DNA of 64,000 nt, taken from positions 480,943 through 544,942 of the forward strand of contig NW_001865057.1 of NCBI RefSeq assembly GCF_000002865.3, written 5' to 3'. Position 1 is the first letter of the stretch; the number at the start of each line of letters is the position of its first letter. The stretch comes from Monosiga brevicollis MX1. Its lineage: Eukaryota > Opisthokonta > Choanoflagellata > Craspedida > Salpingoecidae. A program made the position numbers and the translations under genes. The notes beneath the pieces are model-generated. The model was not told the origin of the DNA. It saw only the letters and a program-made list of their open reading frames with translations, and did not search any database. Shown piece by piece: positions 1 through 11,699 of this stretch.

Positions 1-2361
1 AGCGCTGTGGTTGCCCAGGAGGAATCACAAATCGACACCGTTGTGGAGCGCGACCTAGTGCGCGAGCCTCAACCCGGGGATGCTGATTACTCTTTCGCGC
101 CGCTCACTGCCGTCGATGAGATCATGGCCCAGGCTTTGGTGCCTCTGTGGGATCAAGCAGAGCAAAACTATGTGGGAGAGGTGCTGGCCGTGGCCGAGCG
201 CCTGCGTCGCGAGGAGCACAATGCAATTGAGTTTCTGGGGACCTGCCGCTTGGCTATGGAGACCTTTTTGCAGCGGCCTGATACTAAGCAGGAATATTTA
301 GCGCAGTGGCAGGTGAGCTTCAATGAGGTACCAGCTGACGTGCGACGCTTGCCCGCTGGCAAAGAAGAGCTGAACAAGCGCATCGAGGACCTGCGGGAGA
401 TCTTGTACGAGATGACGGATCAACGCTACGACAGTGCCAAAGTCAAGGTCAAGGAGATGCAGGACGCGCTGTGGGCCGAGAATGCCTCTTCCCTAGTTGC
501 CAACTGTTTTTTGCAGCTCCTTCATGCGGAAGGCAATCGCTACCATAGTACCATCACCGTCCTGCGCGAAGCCTACGCGGCTTTGGATACGGAGCCGCGA
601 GAAGCAGCTCGGGAGCCACCAACCGTTGCTTTGATTGACGTGCGAGCTGAGCCTGCCTTTGATGTTGTCAAAGGCCCAAGCAAGGGCAAAGGTGGCAAGG
701 GCGCAGGCCCTCCCACTGCTGAAGGTCCACACGGCGTGCCCGTGGTTGCGCCCACAAAACTGAACGAAATGGTAACGGTCCAGCACTATGCAACGGCCCT
801 ACGAGCCGCAGTTCCGGAGCGCTTGAACCCGGCCAAGGCCCGTGCGCGAGCTGCTGCCGCTGCCGCTGCCGCCGCCGAAGCCGAAGCAGCGGCGGCGGCG
901 GCTGCTAAGAGCAAAAAGTCCAAAAAGGGGCCAGAGCCTGTGGTGGAGGAGCCGCCCGCCCCGTCTGAGGAGCAGCTGGCCGAAGAGGAAGCCAATCAGG
1001 AGCGTGAACGTCTTCGTGAACAGGGTTTGCAGGAGGAATACCAGGCCCTCCTGCGCGAGGATGAGCGCTTCAAGGCCGTTGTGACGCTGTTGGAGCGTTT
1101 GGCCGAGCAAGTCCTGACACGCATCAAGGACTCGGCACATCTCTGCTTTGAGGGTCTCTCGCAGCAGGCGGGTGAGGCGTATCGGGCCGAGACGCAGGCC
1201 GTCGATGCCCTCTGTGAGCAGGCTCGACAGGCCGTGTTTGCAGGCGAGCCCATTCTGTATGAACTCGTGCTACAGGGCACTACCTACTCCATCAACCAGG
1301 AGCAATATGTATCGCGACCCCCGGCATTACCGCTTCCTCCAGCCCCCACAGAGGAACAGCCTGCACATGCCTTCACGGTAGCACAGCTGACAACATTGCA
1401 CCATCGGTTACGGAGTCTCGCGCCCACGGGCGTGCTGGCCACAGAGACCCTCGAAGAGCTGCTCCTTGATCTAGGAGGGCGCAACGGCTGCGATGGTGCC
1501 CTGCCTTTATGGTGGCAGAGCTATTCCGTGACGCAGGTCCATCAGATGGTCAGCGCGTGGAGTCAAGACCGGGCCTTTGCGGACGTGCGACGCCTGCTCG
1601 TGGACGCTGCTGGACTTCCTGCACCCACACCCGCGGAGGTCTTCGCAGCCTTTCAGGGCTATTATTTGCGCAACACGCATGGCCTCCTGAATGCAGCCGA
1701 ATTTTTGTCGGTTCCGTTGTGGTTTGACACGCCTCAGCCCGCATTGGACTCTGATACCCTGGCCGCAGAATTTCATCGCAGTGCGCGCTTGAAAGAGCTC
1801 TTCTTTGATGTGTTTGCTGACCATGCTGTGACCCATTCTGGTCGCCGTATCGACTATCGCCGTTTTCTTGCGTATGCCGTGCGCGGACCAGCCACGGCGG
1901 AACCAGACCTGGGCGCCTGTTGCACGCTGGCGGCTCTAGTGAGTGGGCAGCTGGGTGCCTCGCGCTATGATAGCTTTCCAGGCACGGAGAGTCTCAAGGC
2001 TGATGCCCAAACGCTGGCCACCCTTGCTCAATTATATCCTCTGCCTGCTGAAGGCGTCTTCGATCTGGATGCGGCCGAAGAGGATGACATTGTCGATGCG
2101 GCCGATGCACGCATGGCCGAGTTGGAGACCGCGGGGCCTCGAGCTCAGCCCTTGCTGACCGATGACGAAGTGGACGCCCTGGTCGCACCTGAAGGCAACC
2201 TTGAGGCGATCCTGCAGCGGGCTGCCTCCAAAGGTCGTCTTCTGGTTCCGGCGCTGCAAGTCACGTCGGTGGCGAATCTAAACGCACCAGATCCACGCGT
2301 GCCTTCAGCTGATCCTGCATCAGCTGGCGTCGCCATTGATGTGACTGACGCTGGCCTCTAG
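1..2361 (+). CDS. SPEF2: SPEF2-like flagellar central-apparatus protein, C-terminal part
   Basis: The reading frame is open from the left edge, with no ATG before position 7 (GTG there is only a sense codon), so this is the 3' end or last exon of a gene entering from the left; it stops at 2359-2361. The 784 visible codons are hydrophilic and mostly helical. An Ala/Lys-rich low-complexity linker lies at about residues 280-310 (nt 835-945) and a charged coiled-coil follows at about 320-370. Segments such as PLWDQAEQNYVGE near residue 47 and LKELFFDVFADHAVTHSG near 597 resemble, from memory, the C-terminal half of sperm flagellar protein 2, a C1b central-pair projection protein needed for ciliary beating. 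The organism would be expected to use it in its flagellum. The assignment rests on remembered pattern similarity, so another coiled-coil axonemal protein remains possible. No intron is visible inside this long exon. Confidence 0.6.
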   Translation, partial: SAVVAQEESQIDTVVERDLVREPQPGDADYSFAPLTAVDEIMAQALVPLWDQAEQNYVGEVLAVAERLRREEHNAIEFLGTCRLAMETFLQRPDTKQEYLAQWQVSFNEVPADVRRLPAGKEELNKRIEDLREILYEMTDQRYDSAKVKVKEMQDALWAENASSLVANCFLQLLHAEGNRYHSTITVLREAYAALDTEPREAAREPPTVALIDVRAEPAFDVVKGPSKGKGGKGAGPPTAEGPHGVPVVAPTKLNEMVTVQHYATALRAAVPERLNPAKARARAAAAAAAAAEAEAAAAAAAKSKKSKKGPEPVVEEPPAPSEEQLAEEEANQERERLREQGLQEEYQALLREDERFKAVVTLLERLAEQVLTRIKDSAHLCFEGLSQQAGEAYRAETQAVDALCEQARQAVFAGEPILYELVLQGTTYSINQEQYVSRPPALPLPPAPTEEQPAHAFTVAQLTTLHHRLRSLAPTGVLATETLEELLLDLGGRNGCDGALPLWWQSYSVTQVHQMVSAWSQDRAFADVRRLLVDAAGLPAPTPAEVFAAFQGYYLRNTHGLLNAAEFLSVPLWFDTPQPALDSDTLAAEFHRSARLKELFFDVFADHAVTHSGRRIDYRRFLAYAVRGPATAEPDLGACCTLAALVSGQLGASRYDSFPGTESLKADAQTLATLAQLYPLPAEGVFDLDAAEEDDIVDAADARMAELETAGPRAQPLLTDDEVDALVAPEGNLEAILQRAASKGRLLVPALQVTSVANLNAPDPRVPSADPASAGVAIDVTDAGL

Positions 2362-2657
2362 AGAACGTGTCTCCTTGTGTGAACGGCCGTCAGAAATGGG
2401 ACATTGGTCGCTCTCTCTGTCCTGGTCTCAGTTGGCCTCGCCACCTTTGTGTCTTTATCATGCGCCCTGTATCCTGGCGCCATTTTTGTATACGATGTAA
2501 CAACATGCAGCAAAGCTCAAAATCGACTCAGCATTGAAAAGTCCTCCGTCCGTCCTGACACACAACTCAGCCCACAACAAGGAGTAAACGAGAGAAACGG
2601 GGAAAGGGAAAAAGGATAAAGGACTGTCCCCTTGACCTCTTGCTTACGTTAACAGGT

Positions 2658-2661
<4 letters not shown>

Positions 2662-2690
<29 letters not shown>
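2662..2690. repeat. (CT)n microsatellite in 5' flank of the receptor kinase gene
   Basis: A pure CT dinucleotide run lies in the 640-base interval (2362-3000) between the SPEF2-like stop and the receptor kinase ATG. The rest of that interval is pyrimidine-rich with CT and CACA stretches to about 2930. It probably holds the 3' UTR of the first gene and the promoter or 5' UTR of the next. Open frames here read only Ser/Leu low complexity and look non-coding. Confidence 0.8.
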
Positions 2691-2693
<3 letters not shown>

Positions 2694-3000
2694 GTAATTG
2701 TGCTTTTCCTTTGTGTCTTCGCAGCTTATACTTCTCAAACCGACCAAATCTCTCTCGCTCTCTCTCAGAGTTCGTCCACACAACACACACACCACACACA
2801 CCACACTGTCTCTTTCCATCTCTCTCTCTCTTTCTGTGTCAGTCAGTCAGTCTGCGTGTGGCCCTCCCTGCCTCTCTGCCTCTCAGGTTCCCTCTTTCTT
2901 CGTCTTTGCAGCTCTGTCGATTTGTCTGTCTGGCTCACGGTATGCTGTCATCTATCTGCTGGTCACCTGCCAGGGGCCCACTCAATGTGCAACGGACGCC

Positions 3001-6000
3001 ATGTTGGGAGGCGCTGGACTGATACCCTACCGAGCTAGGCCTCGCGTCTCGTCGACATGGGTGGGCGTTGCCTTGCTCCTGCTTGCGCCGAGAATTCAGG
3101 CGCGCTGTGAAGGCCAAGTGCCGCGCTTTCCTTCCACAACTTGCGTTGAGCGTGCTGAGGGAGCTCGCTGTGAGCTGCGATGCGGCGATACCGGTCCGAG
3201 CGATGCTGTCGGCTATGCGACATGCTTGGATGGGTCGTGGGTGACCAATCACACCTGTGATATTTGCGCCATTTGCCCGATCTACTGCGACGACTTGAGC
3301 ACCCTCACCTTATCAGCCGATCGCCAAGCTTCATCTCTCGATCCGGCCTGCTGGTCCCGTCTGGGGCCCAGCGTGCCACAAGGCCTACCGTCCTCGCTTG
3401 TCGTGCTGGTGGTGGACAGCCTTGCCTTGGAGTTGCCCCGTGGTCTTCTTGACGGGCTGCCCAACCTGCGTGAGCTTTACGTGGCTGGCAGCAACGTTGA
3501 TCGCTCCCAGGAGCGCACGTTCGACCCCGCTCTTGTGGCTCGCTGCCCCGCCATGTATGATGTACGTCTCCGTGGTTTGCGCATCAGAGAGTTTCCCTAC
3601 TTTATCAACGCTGGGCTCAAGCGCTACTCGATAGCCGAAACGACATACGCCAATGATCACATGGTTTTCAACATGACGCTTGCCCAGCACCTTTGGCCAG
3701 AGGTGAGACCACTCGCTCGTCGGGGGACGGGGGGGCCAAGTCATCTTTACCTTTTGCCTTTCTTCACATGCTTTTCTGCTTTGATGAACCAACAGTTGGA
3801 GAGCTTGAGGCTGTCTGAATTCGCAGCTATTCACATCATCACAAAGCTAGCACGTGCATGGACCTCCCTCACAGACCTCAAGGTGGCAGTACTCGAATTC
3901 AATGCCACGACCTTTGATTGGAGCATGCTTCCAAACATTGCGCGTCTGAGTCTCTACATGGATCGTGGGCCAAGCTCGATGACGGCCAAAGGCCTCCCAC
4001 AAGTTGGTATGCTGAGCTATCTCAAGCTGACAACCACAAACCCAGCCACAATGCGTTACCTGACCCTGGACGCGGTCTACAAGCTGATTGATTTTCACCA
4101 CATCATCATCAATCACCTCGAGGATAGCGTGCAGATTGTAAGTCCCAGCTTGCAATGTGGAGTGGAGCCCAGGCACTTGAATTATGTATTGGCTTGCAAC
4201 TGCAAGGCAAACGATTGGCCTTTAGCCAATGGCACGACTGTGCCAGATTTTACTCACGCCTCTCATTGCCCGCAAGCCGGCGCCATGGCCTGCGAGCCTG
4301 AGTGGGAGGCCATGGCCAACTGCATGTCCGCCGATGAGCTTCAAGCTTGGGGCGGTGAGTACATCTACCCACCCCAAGTTTGCGATGGGTATCAGGACTG
4401 CAGCAACGGCCGGGATGAAAACGGGTGCTCGGCGCTGACGGACATTGTGAATGAATTTCCTCACGTCGATGCCAACTGGCTGTCTGTGCTTGTCTGCACT
4501 CGTAACCTGACGATGAGCATTACCAATGGCAAACTTTATGCTGCGCCTGCAGACCCGGATTGCCATGTTGGCCGTGGCCTGGTCCGACACTGGAACGTTT
4601 TTGAGCTCAGCATTGGCTACACCTCCTACTCAAGTGTGTACGACCCAGCGCTGGGGGCCTTTCGGAGCCGTGCCACAATTGAGCGGGACGGGGATGGTAA
4701 TTTTGAGCCGTACGACTTTTACCACGTACTGACAGTTCAAGATGGCAAGGTTCTGGGCATTTCTGCGGAGAATGTCACCAACACCAGGCCCGACGATCTG
4801 TCTGAGGAATCCTTTGAGCGCCTGCGCTCCTCAAATCTGCACTGTGCCATCACTACTACGGCTGCAGCAGCAACAACACGCCCTGCCTTGACGAGCGCTC
4901 AGCTGGAGGCCAGCCTGCGCCAACAGGATGAAACTCAAATAACTTTGATTGCCGTGGGTGCGGGAGCTGGTACTTGCCTGCTGCTTGTGATCATCATTGC
5001 TAGCCTGCGCTGTCGCTCCCGAAACAAGCTTGTCTTGAGCATGCAGGCTGGATACCAAGAACAATACGCTGCCGCCATGCAGCGATTTCAGGAAGCACAT
5101 CCAACCTTGAAGTTGGATGCACTCTTTGAACTTTCTCGGTGCGTTCTAGATCCCCATTGCGCCCTCAGTCATGCAGGAGCAGCCTTCCAGCGTCTGCGGA
5201 GACAGCCTGCTACCACCGTAGCTTATGTCAGTTTCTGTCTAGGGGTGATTTTCAAGTTTTGGAGCCGGTGGGCGAAGGCCACTTTTCAACCGTGTACAAG
5301 GTCAGCTGCATGTAGTTGACGGCTTTTGTGAGAGCACGTCGAGGATTTAGGTAAGGCATAACGTGCCATGAATGCCTGGCATGGGTGAAAATGGTCTTAG
5401 GCTGCCTATCAAGCACGCCCTGGCAAGGCGATGCCGGATATGCCCCCATTTGTGGCACTGAAGGAGCCCAAGCTTGATTTGAATGAGGTTGGCTGCCTTC
5501 CCGTGCCTGCCATATAGCGACGGCTTGCAGGACAGCGTATAGAGGGCCCTCGTGCGTTGCTGTGACGTTGCACTGGGCCCCACCTCTGTAGATTGGCCTC
5601 TTGCCAGAGTTTTTGAAAGAAGCCATGGTTTTACAGGCCATGGGCACCCACCCCCACCTTATCCGTCTCTTTGGCATCTGTCTTCCACGGTGGGCCAGAC
5701 AACCGAAATGCACCTGACACACTCTTATCTTATTGACGCTGATCTCTGATTTTTTTATGTGTTCGCGCTTGCCATGTTGCTCGCTCATATGGGCTCGTAG
5801 GGGGGACCATGCATTACGTTTTGCACAAGTTTTTGAAATATGCGATATGGGTAGTCTCAAGCACGTGTTGACAAACTCGCTCGCATTTTCAGCTCCAGTG
5901 GTGGCCACGATCGCCATGCAGGCAAGTGGGGAACCCAACGCGAGCCCTAAGCTGCAGCGCAACGACTTTGAACACCGAGCGTTCTTACAATTGATCCCAT

Positions 6001-7049
6001 GCTGGGCGCAGGTAGCTGACGTGATGACTTTTCTTGCTGAGCGAGGCATTGTCCATCGTGACCTAGCAGCGCGCAACATTCTTGTCACTTCGCTTCAACC
6101 CACCCTCGTCAAACTGGCGGACTTTGGACGTAAGTGTGGTCCTTCCAACCCGTGCCTCGAGATGAGAGGGGCCTGGGAGTGCCTAGCGTGACCAGCTTGC
6201 TCTTGGCATTTGTACGAATTTGACCTACATCTGGCCGCAGTGTCTCGCGTGGTGAGCAAGGAGGACTATTATCGTAGCCGCAGCGACGACGACCTGCCGT
6301 TTCGGTAAGCTGGATAGACTGTCTGTCAGTCATTCTCAGCGTGTGAACAAGCTTTGTGCACGAGCTGTGCATCATCGCGTTCCAAATCTTTGTGACCTGA
6401 TGTTATGTTTGCAACCAATATACGATAGCTGGATGGCACCTGAGGCGATTCGGGAGCTCAAGTTTTCGGAAGCTTCAGATGTCTGGTGAGTTGTGTTGTG
6501 ATTTGCTGATCTGCGAGCTAGCCACGCTGACAACGAGTGCTGTTTAGGTCATTCGGGGTGTTACTGTGGGAAATACTGAATCAAGGAGCGACCCCGCACA
6601 GCAATTGTGAAAGTCATCAAATCGTGGCTCTTTTAATGCGAGGTGCGATGCACGACCCGCACCGCACACGCTTATTTGTCAAGTTACTGCCGCGCCCATG
6701 CATTGCTCAGTCTGCGTGCTTCATTTTCTTCGTAGGCGAACGGCTGACTTTTGCTCCAACAATCAATGCCGCGCTGCGCGACGTGAGCCTGGCTTGCTGG
6801 CACGCGCAAGCGCGGCATCGCCCAAGCTTTGCTCAACTGTATCAGCAGCTGCAAGGGCTAGATCTCCTGGGTGGTGCACTATGTAAAGAACCATTCATCC
6901 CTGGCCCAGGCGGGCTAGCGAGTAATCCCGTGTTTGTCGGCGCACGACGCCATACCTTTGTAACAAAGGGCGCATGGCTCGATTCACATGCGGCACACTC
7001 TAGTCCCGTTGTGCATGACCTGGACCACGACAACGAGACTTCACTCTGA
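3001..7049 (+). CDS. Receptor tyrosine kinase with LDLa ectodomain (spliced)
   Basis: The ATG at 3001 is followed by a signal peptide (about residues 1-34, core VGVALLLLAP). A Cys-rich sushi-like stretch comes next (CRCGDTG...C to about residue 95), then a leucine-rich-like region and an LDL-receptor class A repeat (nt 4321-4433, CDGYQDCSNGRDENGC). One membrane segment lies at about nt 4938-5010, with stop-transfer RCRSRNK. The kinase is rebuilt from exons 5243-5300, 5401-5487, 5592-5689, 5801-5921, 6012-6129, 6241-6304, 6429-6485, 6548-6642 and 6736-7049. These give Gly loop GEGHFSTVY, ion-pair Lys in FVALK, helix-C Glu in EFLKEAM, HRDLAARN, DFG, a YY activation loop, WMAPEAI and DVWSFGVLLWE. 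HRDLAARN and the tandem Tyr mark a genuine Tyr kinase, predicted active at the plasma membrane. The tail after the kinase is short (about 60 residues). Introns at 3703-3795 and 5922-6011 are multiples of three. The ligand is unknown. Exon borders are inferred from phase and motif fit. Confidence 0.9.
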
Positions 7050-7288
7050 CACAAGCACATGCAAGTGTTGGAGACGCTGCCACACACACACACACACGCC
7101 TTACTCTTTGATTTCGTGCTTATCGTTTTAGGTTTCTCTGATGTTGCTGTTTTGTTACGCGGCATCGTTGTAGAATGTGTTGCAAACATTGAAGTTTTTG
7201 TGGTTACTTGTTTATTTATGTTGTATGTGATGTTTTAATTTGATTTTTATTTTTTTTTTTTCAACTTTTTTTTTGATCGATCATCCTG

Positions 7289-10200
7289 ATGGCGGTCGCC
7301 GGTGTCGGTATTGGCTGGTTGGGTTTGGCCCTGTTGCTCCTGGTAACGCCTGGTCAGGGGTTGCGGCAAGATGCTTTGCCCCAGTGTGGTGCGGGGACAT
7401 ATCGCAACAACACGTGCTATTACTCGCCCATCAGCTACGTCCAGCTGCCCAACAGCACGTTCGACGCATGCTGTCATGCTTGCCTGCAGGATCCCATTTG
7501 CACGGGCTTTGTGTTGAACGACGGCGTAAGAGCAGCCCGATCCAATGTCTTATTGGTTGCATGCTTAGAGCCGCTATCGATCTATGCCTCCTCCGTTGCC
7601 CTGCTCGTCTCAACTATTCTGCATTGCGCTTCCCGCCTCCTTTTCTAGACTTGTAACCTTAAAAACGACAGCATGGTCCAGGGGAGTGCAAACGACCAGT
7701 GTGAGGCAGTGATTGGCATGCGATCGGGCCCCACGGCCGAGCCTCCCAAGCCAGCTCCATCAGGTGCGTACAAAGCGAAGCAATGGATGTGATCTTGCCG
7801 AGTCGCATTGCGCTCATGGGGTGTCATCTCTCTTGTTGAATTCCTCAGGCAGCAAAAATGTCCTGTACGTCTCCTGGTGCCATCGAGCGCCTTCTTTGCT
7901 CGCCATCGCGTTTGCAACATCCCTGCACCAGAAATCTGGTTAGAAGATGGGGATCATTCTCATGTTTTGCTTGGTGGCGTTTGCACAGCCTTTTAGTGGC
8001 AGACGACATGCGCCCAAGCCTAGGGTCTTACGGCGTCAAGAGTCAGATCACCCCCAACATGGATCGCTTGGCCTCGGAAGGATTGCAGTTCCAGTTTGCT
8101 TATGTGTGTATACCACAGGCCCCGCAACTGTTTCCGCAGCTACGCACTTGAGGAAGCGCACCACCTGACGCTTGCCCTTTTTGAAAAAAAAATCATGCAT
8201 TTTTTTTTTTGTCTTGCTGCATGCGCGCCACAACTGACAGGTTCAGCAAGCCTATTGCGCGCCTTCTCGGTAGGGAAGTTGGGCAGCATACTCTTTGATT
8301 GGGCGACTTGCTCCATGATTTGTTGAGAGCTCGCCAAGTGCACCGCACTCACCGGCGCGCTGGACTCGCTTCATGGCTCGCTTTGCAGCAATTCTTTCAT
8401 GTCTGGCCGCCGACCCTCAGCCACCAAGACGTGGAACTTTATCAACCACTTTCGCGAGGCCGGTGTGGGCCCTGCGTGGGCCTCGTTACCGGTATGGCGA
8501 CTAGCTTCACCAAACTGCTGCATATCCTTGTGGTCAGACTTGATCAACAACGCACGACTGTTTGGACGTGTGTACGTTTAGGAACACTTTAAAGATAATG
8601 GCTATTTGACGACCGGCACTGGCAAGCTCTTTCATCCCGGCGTTCCGCCAAACTATGTACGTTCTCTCGCCCCTTTTCCCTGGACGCATGCCGTCTGATG
8701 TCCCCACGCTGGGCACCTTGCACAGGACTAAAGGCTCACCGCCCGTGACCTCTCAACCTATCGGCAGGATGGTATGCAACATCTTCATGCAACCAGGACC
8801 AGGAGGGCCTTGCACTGCTGGCTTGCTTTTTCGCACACATGCTCACTGGGTTTGCCTCTTGGAAATGGCTCCGGTCTTGCTGTCCATTTCATGCAATGTG
8901 CTATTCTGGACCAGAGCCGCGTTCGTGGTCGCAGACTGGTCCGGATGGGTCACCGTGGCCTTTCTTCAATGTCCAGTGAGTTGCAACGGAGATTGGGATA
9001 CCAAGAAGTGACTGTGAGCCTGTTGCTTTGCTCCTGCACGGGCTCATGGACTGGGTTTTGATGAGAGTAGTGGTGAAAACGGCACCAATGCCTGCCCCAA
9101 CAATTGTTGTGGTGCCAACGACACGGCCCACTACTGCTTGTGGGACCTTTCTCAGGGTGCTCTTTTGGAAGATCAGATTAACAATGCCGAGGCGGCCAGT
9201 CGCCTCCAGGTCTGCCCTCTGTCATTTGGTTTTGAGCTTGCTGTGGCGTTTTGGTCATAATATGTCTTGGTGACAAACCTGCCTTCCTCAATGATACGTG
9301 TGATACTTTGGTTTGATCCGCGAACAGGCTGCTGCCAAAAACTTTCGCGAAACAGGACAGCCTTTCTTTTTAGGCCAAGGGTACGTGCTCGTAAGCGCAT
9401 CTTCTGTGCGCTGGCTGCTCTCTGCCTAGCCCCATGATATCGCCACACACGCTGATCCAATGCTTTCCCAAACAGCTATCACCGACCCCATTTGCCCTGG
9501 ATCATTCCCAAACGTATGCCTGGTTGAGCACATCTTGCTGACCCCCACCCCATCCTGCACTTCTCTTGTTGACATCATGCCACGCTTGGGGCGTTGCGCA
9601 GCCTTTTATGACGCTATGGAGACCCCTACCGAGGCGACACATCAGGCCTGGCCGGCTGACCGACCAGCCATCCACTTTCACGACTGCGCCGAAATGTCCC
9701 ATCCCTATTGGGATACCAACGGCTGGGTACGAAGGAGCAATCGCGACTAAAAGCCGAAGGAAGGCCCATGTTGTTGATGGCTCTTGTCATGATAATCTTC
9801 GCAACGTCCCTCAACGTGCAATCGGGCCCGCGCAGGGTGTACCGCTGGACCAGGGCGACTATTTCGCAAGCCATCAAGGCGAAATGCGTCGTGCTTACTA
9901 TGGTATGTTGCATCTCATATCAAGCTTGGCGCAGATCCCACCGCAAGAACTTGTGCTTGCGCGCTGCAAGCCTTCGGAATGCAAACTCATGCAGGACTCA
10001 CATGTCTTTTATCGTCCATCTCACATCGGCAGCCGCCGTCAGCTACATTGACTCTTTGATGGGGGATTTGTTACAAGTGCTGGATACCGAAGGGATTGCC
10101 GATGACACGATTGTGCTTGTGTACGTCGCCCGGCCGAATAGTCTTGTGCGAGACTTAGCGAACACGACATTTGCGGCTCATGTGATCATCTGCGTGCCGA

Positions 10201-11520
10201 TTTGCTGTGATTTTGACGCATAGTATGGGTGATCACGGTATGACTCATCGCAGAAGCTTAGTTTGATTTCGAATGATGGATCGTTGTGGAGCTTTGCTTT
10301 GTGCTCTTGACCCTCAACCCGCTCTTGGTTGTCTTGCCCCTTCCCATCCCACCTGTCTGCTTGTCGACGTTTCTTGGTAGGATGGCATCTGGGCGAGTTT
10401 GACATGTGGTGTAAAATGAGTAATCTTGAACTCGGAACTCGGACAGCCTTTATGATGCGAGCTCCCTTCATGCCCAATGCGACGGGCAAAATAACCAACG
10501 CTCTGGCCGAGGTTGTGGACATTTGTAAGTGATTCAGAGCGCAGTACCTGCACCCATGCATGTGCCTGCGCCTGCGGTCGTATTTGGCAAGCGGAAAACG
10601 GAGATGGTGATTTCTGGTACCCTTTTGCCACTTGTTAGACCCCACCTTGGTTGAGCTGGCCGGTCTCCAACTCCCCACCGGTGCCGCTGGCGAGTACTTG
10701 GGTGGGACCTCACTCAAACCCGTGTTGGAAGATCCGACCACCAGCGTACGCTCGCGTTGCTCCCCCCCGCTCCTTGGTCGTTTTCAATTTCGTGCTGAAG
10801 CTTCTTTGGGGTGGAACCGATGACCATGGGTTGCGCTTGGTGCTGATTCACAGGTGAAAAAGGTCGCATTGTCCCAGTTTCCTCGCTGCTGGCAGAACAA
10901 CACCCAGCATCCATCAGGCAATAAAGTGCGTGTGCTCGCTAGTGAAAGACTTGCTTTTTTCCTTGAGCTGGGGGTCTGCAAGCTGATGCAAGCTTGCCTA
11001 CTTTGCAGCCGGGCGATGAGAACAACCAAACCGTATCTTGGGAATCCATGAGGTTTGTATCGCCGAGGCGCTGAATGTCACACCGCCGTAGATGCGGTAC
11101 TCACCGACGTGCCGCTGTTGAACAGCGACTGTCACTGGACCTATCGAGAGGGATTTGACTTTATGGGATACCGCATGAGGACAGAGGAGTGGGCGCTCAC
11201 CCAATGGGTGCGATGGAATGGTACTTCTTTGCGCCCAAACTGGAATCAAACAGTCGGGCTCGAACTCTATGATCATCGCAACAACACCGGTACGGATATC
11301 AAATGCCAACAGGTTTTTACCTTTGCATCATCGGAGAACCAACTTTCGCTGATCGGATTGCCCTCATGTCGTGGCTCATGTTCTAGGTATGGCCCCATCT
11401 GCATTTGACGACTTTGAGAACGAGAACCTGGCCTACGAGCCTGCACTGCAACCAGTGTTGATGCAACTTCTGGAGCAGCTGCACCAAGAGTTTGCCAAAT
11501 GGTGGACGCCCAATCCTTAG
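7289..11520 (+). CDS. IDS: Iduronate-2-sulfatase-like secreted/lysosomal sulfatase (about 18 exons)
   Basis: The ATG at 7289 begins a signal peptide (GWLGLALLLLVTPGQG) and a Cys-rich segment (CCHACLQDPICTG) that may be a PAN/apple-like add-on. Exons 7289-7525, 7682-7763, 7849-7864, 7989-8103, 8241-8269, 8389-8491 and 8582-8656 join in phase. They give NVLLLVADDMRPSLGSYG (metal-binding Asp pair), then FAYVQQAYCAPSRNSF with the formylglycine Cys at 8256-8258, then GTGKLFHPG. Later exons give GQGYHRPHLPW, AVSYIDSLMGDLL, the GDHG/WHLGEFDMW pair, GYRMRTEEWALTQW and LELYDHRNN. The last exon ends in WWTPNP and a stop at 11518-11520. Order and motifs follow iduronate-2-sulfatase, which removes 2-O-sulfate from iduronate in heparan and dermatan sulfate; the true substrate here is unknown (a dietary or bacterial polysaccharide is possible). 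Exons between about 8770 and 9170 could not be joined with certainty. Minus-strand frames over it are shadows. Confidence 0.88.
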
Positions 11521-11699
11521 GGTACCTCGCGTGCTAAATAAGATGGAGGTGTTGCCATGTGTATGCAACGTGCGACGTAAAAACTTGGTTGTCGATTAAA
11601 ACGCCACGTCGTGAGCTTGTGGCCATTCCGACATTCATAATCGGGGAAAAAGTATCGCTAACCCATTGAGCATGCCAACAAAATGCGCGAATTGGACGA

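Noticed and set aside
2698-3000. Extension of the receptor kinase frame upstream of the ATG at 3001
   Set aside because: The extension is Ser/Leu/His low complexity from CT and CACA repeats and would bury the signal peptide.
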